From Isohypsibius dastychi (taxonomy: Eukaryota > Tardigrada > Eutardigrada > Parachela > Isohypsibiidae): a stretch of DNA of 36,577 bases. The stretch spans positions 1 through 36,577 of the forward strand of contig JAQIWT010000095.1 of the NCBI GenBank assembly GCA_034696485.1, written 5' to 3'. Below the pieces are notes generated by a model. The model worked only from the letters and a program-made list of their open reading frames with translations, did not search any database and had not been told where the DNA came from. Within the stretch, counting starts at the first letter, position 1; the number at the start of each line of letters is the position of its first letter. The position numbers and the translations under genes were made by a program. This document shows, one piece after another, positions 30,037 through 36,577 of the stretch.

Positions 30037-30520
30037 ATGGCTGTGCAAACGCTAGCTGATATACAAAATATTGTGGAAGCTGTTGAAGCTCGTTATAATG
30101 ATGATCCATTTTTTCTGTATGTTCATCGCAGAGATTAATATGTCATCTGTGAAGTCTTGGGGGCTGGTCATCTTGTACGACGTTATAACTTTGTTCTCAG
30201 GATACCGTTTGATATCGAACAACTGTCTGATTTGATTACTTGTGTTTCTCGACAGCAGAGACCTTCCAGTTTCAAAATCAATTTGTCATTTGGCGCAATT
30301 TTCCGAAATATTGGCGCGATGCCGGGTAATGAAGAAGAAGCCGGGCTCAACGCAGATGATTTCTTTATATACCACTACGCTTCAGAAAACACGATTTTTT
30401 TTTCGTGAACCGCTGGTAGTCACTTCGGGGTATGAACTTCAACGAATTCTCAACGCCAGACTGAACCATGAGGATGAACATCAATCTGAGTTCGCAGGTC
30501 TCCAAACAATTATCTGAAGA
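30037..30520 (+). pseudogene. Family B DNA polymerase N-terminal-like fragment
   Basis: The frame from the ATG at 30037 has one stop (30136-30138), then runs to 30408. A T-run near 30398-30406 shifts it into LVVTSGYELQRILNARL. Features: FFLYVHRRD, YNFVLRIPFDIEQLSDL, RPSSFKINLSFGAI and YHYASENTIFF. The order F/R-x-P-F-x-I-E-x-L, then F-K-I-N-L-S-F-G-x-I, then Y-A-S-E-N-x-x-x-F is what I associate with the N-terminus of polymerases encoded by Polinton/adintovirus-like elements in invertebrate genomes. It lies in the opposite direction to copy 2 and 1.9 kb from that copy's C-terminus, so it would come from another copy or a rearrangement. Confidence 0.5.
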
Positions 30521-31010
30521 ACTCAGTCCCACCACCCATACTAGATGGCAAGTAGCCCTCAGAGTGGCTGAGCCTGGCAAGAACGCTCACGGAAGACCTT
30601 GAGCTACTCTCTCAAACATGGATTCCACACGCTTTTGGAATTCAAACACCCACCCCAATAAGTGTACACTCCGTTAAGAAATTAACTGGAAAACTGCAGT
30701 CAGCTCTTGATTGAATCATATAGCCGTGGATTGTTTTATACATGGTCACGTGCAAATTTCGAAGCCGCGTGCACAAGGCGCTAGACAGATGAGCACGACC
30801 TGATGGGGGCTTGGAAGTTGCCAAACATGGAGTGCAAACAATCAACGGCTATATGATTCAATCAAGAGCTGACTGCAGTTTTCCAGTTAATTTCTTAACG
30901 GAGTGTACGTGGATCAACTGCAGGCTGTGCTCTGTCCTCAGTAAAAGTGTTCAAAAGAGCGATGTGGACATCGAGACAACCGGCACTTGAATTCAAGTAA
31001 AACCTTTCCA
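30521..31010 (+). other. Possible exon split by MITE 2
   Basis: After an AG at about 30563 a frame reads EWLSLARTLTEDLELLSQTW and IPHAFGIQTPTP up to the MITE. On the far side STAGCALSSVKVFKRAMW continues in register to a stop near 30993. No family recognised; it may belong to the gene before it. Confidence 0.35.
30667..30905. mobile_element. MITE 2, long near-perfect inverted repeats, TA-flanked
   Basis: A 239-bp element with TA at 30665-30666 and 30906-30907. The two arms match over about 70 bp with one mismatch (GTGGATT against GTTGATT). Termini are CACTCCGTTAAGAAATTAAC. It has no coding capacity. It shares CTCCGTT and a following TTAACTG with MITE 1. The high arm identity suggests it is younger than most of the debris here. 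Confidence 0.93.
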
Positions 31011-32374
31011 TAAGTTTTGTGAACCCCAATTGCACCACTTTCTTTCTGGCTCCTCGTGGATCACCCAATTAATATGACGTGATTCTAGTTCTTGCTGGAG
31101 CGACTGTTTGAAGCAGTTCTGCAGTTTCTTCAGCTCGAAATTTGACCACAGCGGGAGCAATCTCAAAGAACAACAAAAGTCCAAACAGTATCAAGACTTT
31201 AAAAGCTTATCAGTTATACAGAAAAAAAAACTGTGCAACAAACCACATACGTATGAAAGTTGCTCTTATCGCAAACACAATCTGATGGCCCGTAATAATA
31301 CATGTGAACGAATGCTCCAACCAACGAAAGACGATTGAGATCGTATGAAAGAATTTGTCAAATTTCTTCACGAAATAAAACTGTCTTACGCGTCACTTGA
31401 AATGAATCTCACTTTTCCTACGGCTTGTATCGGAACAGTCTTGCCAACTTGGAACGATCACGCAGATTGTATCAGTTGGCACCTAGTTGGGCGAACGGAT
31501 AAGCCAGCACTGATATGGATTGATAACAAGACAGGATATTACAGATTTCAAGAAAACTCACTGTTATCGGCAGCTGGAATATTCCGGTAGATCTGAGCAT
31601 TTCCAGTTCCTGTATTGACGACGGCAGGAATAACATTTGAATCTATAAATTGTAGATGTTATCACTAGTTCCACTACCAATTTCGAAAACTGATTACCTA
31701 GAGGATTTCAACCATGGCTGGTGCTTCGACCGGAGCTTCGCCTTTTGAGAAGCTGAGGATATATTCGTTGAATTAGGAGAACATGGTTGTGATACGAAAT
31801 ACCTTCATCGTTGCCGGGTTGTTCATCTTCAGCAACTTCAAAAGCAATAATAAATCAGTTACGAAAACGCGTTGTAGATCAATTTATTCATTCTCTTGTC
31901 TTTTGGAACGTTACAAGCAATATCAAATCTTGCTATGGCTCTGCAGAGCATATGGTCGACTTCCTCTTTTATATTTTCAGTGATTCATCCACATGGAATA
32001 CCCAGGCTGGAGCAGCTATAGATAACAAGTTTCAGTTGTTTGATTTTTTCTCGTCAACAGAAATATCCGGGTTGAACTGCTCGTTGAAAGGCTGAACTCG
32101 TCCAGTCATATGCGGCGAATAGAAGAAGATGAAATACTTGCTGTCAAGGCGCTTCCCTGTAGTATTCGTTTCCAATGAAGAGGGATTGAGTGAGAATGAC
32201 GATGCCGGCCAGTGGATGATGCGAGTAGACACAGAAGAATTTGCTCAACCAAGCAATGATCTCAACGTTCGGTATTGTGTTAAGAAGTGTTCTATGGAGG
32301 TCTTGTGAAGCACCACAATATTACAATATCTTGCTGGGTGTGGGATGAAAAAGTTCTCTTGTAAGCACTCTGAT
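31011..32374 (+). other. Unidentified coding-like segments
   Basis: 31108-31590 is one frame with a single TGA (31336-31338). It reads KKLCNKPHTYESCSYRKHNL, then FPTACIGTVLPTWNDHADCI and KPALIWIDNKTGYYRF. Cys/His content is high but no domain is recognised. 31640-31760 reads DYLEDFNHGWCFDRSF. Frames at 31783-32095 overlap and are weak. 32130-32310 (+) reads RFPVVFVSNEEGLSENDDAG. The minus frame 32232-32032 is an alternative. I cannot assign a function to any of them. Confidence 0.35.
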
Positions 32375-35030
32375 TCAGAACGAGGTTCTTCCTGATTGAG
32401 TTTTTCCTATGAGCAACAGTGATTCTGAGACATCACACATATCACATATGTGCAAAACAAGACACGTCAACCTACCACATGTGATAGCTGTAAAGCGATG
32501 TTGATAGCGAAAGAGCACCATATAGTTTTGTGGAGGGAGGTAGCTTGTATGAATGCCGTCCGCTAGAACGCGTTGCTTGACATATAAGTAGGAGAGCGAA
32601 CGTTTGATCAGTTCATGAGTCAACATCTGACTTCTGTACAATTGAATTTCCTTATTTGTTACCTGAATAAACTGTTGAGTGGCAAGGGTGGACATATACC
32701 CCGCCTTTCGTAAGAGGTTCTTTTTTTGAATGCTTTTGTGGCACCTGACGAAATTGTCGGAACCGGCGAGATATAGCTCCGAAGACAAGGCAATCAGAAA
32801 CGTCCCACTGAATTCTTTGTGAAAGAAGCCTGGACACTGTCGGAGGCCTTTGTAGGTAACCGATATCTCGAGCGGGACAAGCCAGATGTCCCGATTGTAG
32901 TCAAACCTGAGCCATAACTCGTCTCGCACTAGCTCATCAAGCGTCATCCCGGCGATGAGCATGTAGAAGCTGCCCGTGTCTATAAACTATGCGCTAGATC
33001 AGCGGCCATATTCGCAGACAAAATGTAGCAAACCAAGAAGTCGTAGTAAAAATTTCAAAAGGCGTAATTCTCCTTAACCATACACGAAAAAATCAATTTG
33101 TAGGGATAGGTTGCAATGGATTTTCTTGTTTAGCATTTGCAACTTAAAGAAGCACGGCGTTATTCCCTCGGCGCTCACGTAGCGCGCGTTCTGAACGTGA
33201 TTTTCATACGTCGTCTTGTTGCAGAAAACGGTGTTAACGTAAGTCTCCTTCTGCATAAGCGTACTATTCTCAGGAGAAAATCAATTGCAGTTGTTGTTTT
33301 TTTGTTAACACAAGCATATTCTGACATCCTGGCCATACGCCCTGTTGGTTGATAGTTTCATCATTAAACCGACAATTCTATGATTGGGATTGACATCCGC
33401 ACGGCATCTTCCATTGATGACATCCTCGCCAAAGCTCTTGAAACAGACAACGGGTTGCCATCAAAGAACATGACAGATTTTGCAAACTGCCAGTCCATGA
33501 CGAAGATAGAATTGGAGGGGCGGAGTCATGAGCATAATAATCGAATCGCTCATCACACCACACTTTGAACGTCGCTCAAGAAGAGTATGTCCCGTGTTCG
33601 CAAGGTAGGTCTGCATGTTCTCTCCAATCTGATTGTAGTTTATGATGATGTTGCGGAATATGGGTGTAATTTCTGCGGAGAAGTCAGGTCACTGCTCTGT
33701 AACAGAAATATCGCACTCAACAATCTCAGAAATACGACCGTCTTCAATATCCCGTAATATTTCCAGCTCGCTCGCACGAGCTCTTGAGAAAGAACTGATG
33801 CGGTAGGTTTGATAGAAATCGGCCAGTCCCGTATTCGCGCGGAGTTCTTCCAGAAATGCTCATTCCTATTTAATACGCAGCTTTCCACATTCGCTCTTAG
33901 TTGACTCACGCGTTCAAGCCAGACTGGGTACAGATTATGATATTTTTTTGCGCGAACTGCAGCATTGGCCTTGGAGAGTAGGCAAATAGTTGCCGTGTGC
34001 TGATGAATGTAACATCTGTGAATCGAATGATCAGGATCAGACACAGTAATCTCAAAATGTGGTTGTAGAATACATGTTGAATTCGGGAGCAATTCCGGCT
34101 TTGGAGCCCTCTTGCCATCCGTCGAATAACATCTGCGTTCCATCGTCAGCAACAAGGAGGTGTTCGCCAATATTATCTTTATGATGAATGTTCCAACCGT
34201 GTTCAAGATAGTTTACCCAGATGGTCGCCAAAGGGTCTTCCAGTGTCTCGACGCGGAATCCGTTGGCCAATCTTTTTATCAAATTTGTAGCATTGGCTTG
34301 CGAAGTGCCAAAAGGTAGGGACTTTTGGCATCCAGTCCAAGAAAAGCGCTGCAATTCAGAACCTACTGAAATGGCCCAGGGTGATTTTGGTCACATCAAC
34401 TTTAGCGTGCCGTAGGAAAATGATGAAAGGACAACCGAAAACTTCTTCTCCCAGTCTCCTGACAGCTCTCGGTTTGTCTTTTCAAAGAGTGCAAAGTAGT
34501 GATTCGGTTGTAGATTTCCGAAGACATACCGGGTGCACAGACTAGAGAGACTGATTGCATATCCCAGCATACATAATTTGCGCTCACGATAAAACCGGTA
34601 ATTCTTGTTACTCCATCTAGTAAAGGTGTATCCTCCGAACAGTTATAGTAGCGAATGAAATCGAGAAACGTCTCCATGCGCTGACGCTCAGACAACAGTT
34701 GAGTGAGTGTGGTTAACGTCAGATATGCCCGCATCATGCAGGTCGTCATGGAATTCAGCTTAAACTGGTTATCAGGTTTGCGCCAGTTATGTTTACGAGT
34801 CAAACCAAGAGTAGGGAAAATGTTGTTTTTGTAGGTGGTTGCCTTGAGCCCGTTAAAAAAATTGGCCATACTTTGGTCGAAAAACTGCAGGTGGGCACCA
34901 GCCGTGAGACACATGTAACGCCTATTCTTTTTTATGCACGTCAGTTTGGTTTTATATATGGCGAATTACCGGATGTAAAGCTGCTCACGATTCAGTCGCA
35001 GGTCATAGTAGCTCCCACTGAACGACACCA
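32375..35030 (-). pseudogene. Family B DNA polymerase, Polinton/adintovirus type, copy 2 (nearly full catalytic region)
   Basis: Minus strand, reading down from about 35030. CLTAGAHLQFFDQSMANFF is an exonuclease-region block. YNCSEDTPLLDGVTRI resembles the N-x-D-V-x-P-x-L-E-A-V stretch. FALFEKTNREL and GCPFIIFLRHAKV lie in two frames. Next comes DPLATIWVNYLEHGWNIHHK, then GEHLL...LFDGW, an endonuclease-like insert seen in these polymerases. It continues with DGRISEIVECDISV and ITPIFRNIIINYNQIG; PLQFYLRHGLAVCKI; MMKLSTNRAYGQ (motif B, 33332-33358); LNKKIHCNLSLQIDFFVYG; and FIDTGSFYM (32969-32980), where D-T-D-S has become D-T-G-S. PGFFHKEFSG and SYLYVKQRVLADGIHTSYL close the C-terminus. Stops include 33074-33076, 32999-33001 and 32987-32989, plus frameshifts (for example near 34065). 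Gypsy D abuts its 5' side. Dead. Confidence 0.88.
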
Positions 35031-35049
35031 CAGGTACTCAACTGATGCG

Positions 35050-36577
35050 TTTCTGAAGTGAGGTTTGTAAGCGCTTCAACTACCGTAGATGTTGTGTACC
35101 ACGTGAACAACACCAAAGATAACCTACCTTTCAAACAATCTTTCCGAAGACAGCTCGTTTGGAAAACAGATATTATCGATAAAGAAACAAAAGAACTTCT
35201 GGAACAGTATATTATCGAAGAAAGCATGTCCAACTGGGCATCAAATATACTACTAGTTCCAAAACCAGATAGGAGCTCACGCGTGTGCATCGATATTGTT
35301 GATCTGAACAAACTGACTAAAAAGGATAACTATCCGCTTCCACGTATCGATGACTGCTTGGACGCACTTTGTGGTGCTAAGTGATTTTGTGGTTGCGACT
35401 GCAACTGTGGCTATTGAGAAAACAGCGTTTAAACTCGTGACAATCTTTGTCAATGGGGAAGGATGCCTTTTGGTTTGTGCAATGCACCTGCCACCTTTTT
35501 GCGTCTGATGGACAAGGTTCTCGAAGGCATCAAGATGAAGACGGTCCTGGTCTATCTTGACGATGTCAACATTCTCGCGCCGAGATTCGACGAACCTCTC
35601 GTTTGATTGCGTGAAGTTCTGATATGTTTTCGGAGAGCTAGCCTGAAAATCAAACACATAAAGTGCAAATTTGGCACTAAGCGACTCGAATTTCTTGGTC
35701 ACATGATCGACAAACACGGAGTTTACCCAAGGCCGGATAAAATTGAGACGATTAAAAATATCAAACCACCCACCAAACTGCACGAGCTAAGATCCTTTCT
35801 TGTCGCTGCCTCGTACTACCGAAAAGTCATTCGCGACTTCTCCAAACTTGCGCATCCTCTCAAATGAGCTCACGAAAAAAGATGTCGATAACATCTGGAC
35901 TGCGTCTCAATAACAATCGTTCGAAACACTCAAAACCTGTTTGATGACAAGCCCCGTTTTGGCACATTCCGATCTCCGTATGATAATTCCGACGTTCCCG
36001 ACGCAAACGTTCTCTCTTTTTTGCGTTTTTCGCTAACACTGTTGATTTGACTATACTGCAAAGAGATGATCTTCTCTGTGGCAACTTAATACAGACTCTT
36101 TCTAAACCACCCTACCCTGCTTTTTAAAGCAGAAACCTCTCATACGCACTGAAAAATGATTTATTTTATCGTATTGTTTTTCGGGACAACCGTACATGTT
36201 TGCTGTTGATTATCTCAGCAATTATTATGTCACCCTTTCTCCTGGAGCCGTGAATTGCTATTTTTGTGGAAACAGGTAGACCAACATGATACTTTTGCAA
36301 CTGTTTTAGATAATAAGTGACCTTCATTTGGGCTGGCACATTCCGAAGGAGGCGACTGGGAAATCCTCAGCTGAATTGGTCGACTCCCATGCTGATTTGG
36401 TCCCAGCTTGCTCGATGATCTTACATCTAATAATTGCACTCGCTGTCAAACAAGTCAAACGAACCATATCACGTAGCCAGCTGGAATGGACTCAAACTTC
36501 GGCTCCTGTTGGAAACCCCCAAAAAAATAATCCCCAAATATGCGCCGTGTGCATTTGCGGCGCCATACGTTCGATAT
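35050..36577 (+). pseudogene. Ty3/gypsy element D (RT to integrase), runs off right edge
   Basis: RT N-terminal part at 35058-35384 (LLEQYIIEESMSNWASNILL, SRVCIDIVDLNKL, YPLPRIDDCLDAL). A stop and a damaged palm follow. Then GRMPFGLCNAPATFLRLMDK, the catalytic box VLVYLDDVNILAP (35545-35583, YLDD intact), FLGHMIDKHGVYPRPDKIET and LRSFLVAASYYRKVIRDFSK to 35867. After a shift, FETLKTCLMTSPVLAHSDLR marks the start of RNase H; most of that domain is gone. From about 36310 pieces of the integrase zinc domain are readable in three frames, including NCTRCQTSQT. 36080-36300 shows nothing clear. Gag and protease are absent: the element starts where polymerase copy 2 ends. Confidence 0.88.

Noticed and set aside
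30642-30845. Minus-strand ORF with Cys residues
   Set aside because: It lies almost wholly inside MITE 2 and is a by-product of the inverted repeat.
33640-34914. A separate unknown gene upstream of polymerase copy 2
   Set aside because: Motif order (exonuclease-side blocks, GEHLL...DGW, VECDI) runs into the polymerase palm on the same strand, so it is the same gene.

Overview
The window looks like invertebrate (metazoan) nuclear DNA. Genes are broken into short exons, and the introns that can be placed exactly are only about 49-55 nt with GT...AG ends (218-266, 18282-18332, 28289-28343, 28793-28847, 28940-28993). Ty3/gypsy, Tc1/mariner and hAT-like debris is abundant, and there are no bacterial-style operons. 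The lineage cannot be fixed from the sequence; an animal with very compact introns (nematode, flatworm, rotifer or similar) fits best.

Two kinds of sequence are interleaved. (1) Repeats: four degenerate Ty3/gypsy elements (A, minus, about 11590-14230; B, minus, 8870-10428; C, plus, about 15000-17981; D, plus, 35050 to the right edge), one dead DD37D Tc1/mariner-type transposase (10439-11524), a hAT-like transposase C-terminus (1004-1923), and three TA-flanked terminal-inverted-repeat elements (4054-4204, 18708-19665, 30667-30905). (2) A group of genes that reads like a large DNA virus or Maverick/Polinton-like element settled in the genome: a double-jelly-roll major-capsid-like fragment (1-483, minus), two family-B DNA polymerase copies (17975-about 19830 plus; 32375-about 35030 minus), a detached polymerase N-terminus-like piece (30037-30520), a tandem pair of ribonucleotide reductase small-subunit copies (22044-23197), thymidylate kinase (23394-24040, minus), an intact intron-bearing dUTPase (28539-29088, minus), a protein kinase pseudogene (2341-3622), a JmjC-domain gene (about 26140-27341) and small secreted or transmembrane leucine-rich-repeat proteins (5287-5573 minus; 27686-28358 plus).

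From left to right: capsid-like gene, hAT remnant, kinase pseudogene, unknown genes (one split by a MITE), LRR gene, a poorly coding stretch with an imperfect tandem repeat, a retrotransposon pile-up (8.9-18 kb), polymerase copy 1 bounded by gypsy C and split by a TIR element, the RNR2/thymidylate kinase/JmjC/LRR/dUTPase block (22-29 kb), unknown spliced genes with a second MITE, polymerase copy 2, and gypsy D.

Reductase, thymidylate kinase and dUTPase together supply and clean the dTTP pool, a set typical of large DNA viruses. Here it sits beside a Polinton-type polymerase and a capsid-like gene. Most of these genes carry stops, frameshifts or lost catalytic residues, so the locus is largely a fossil. 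The dUTPase is the clear exception. That all the virus-like genes came from one ancestor is inference.
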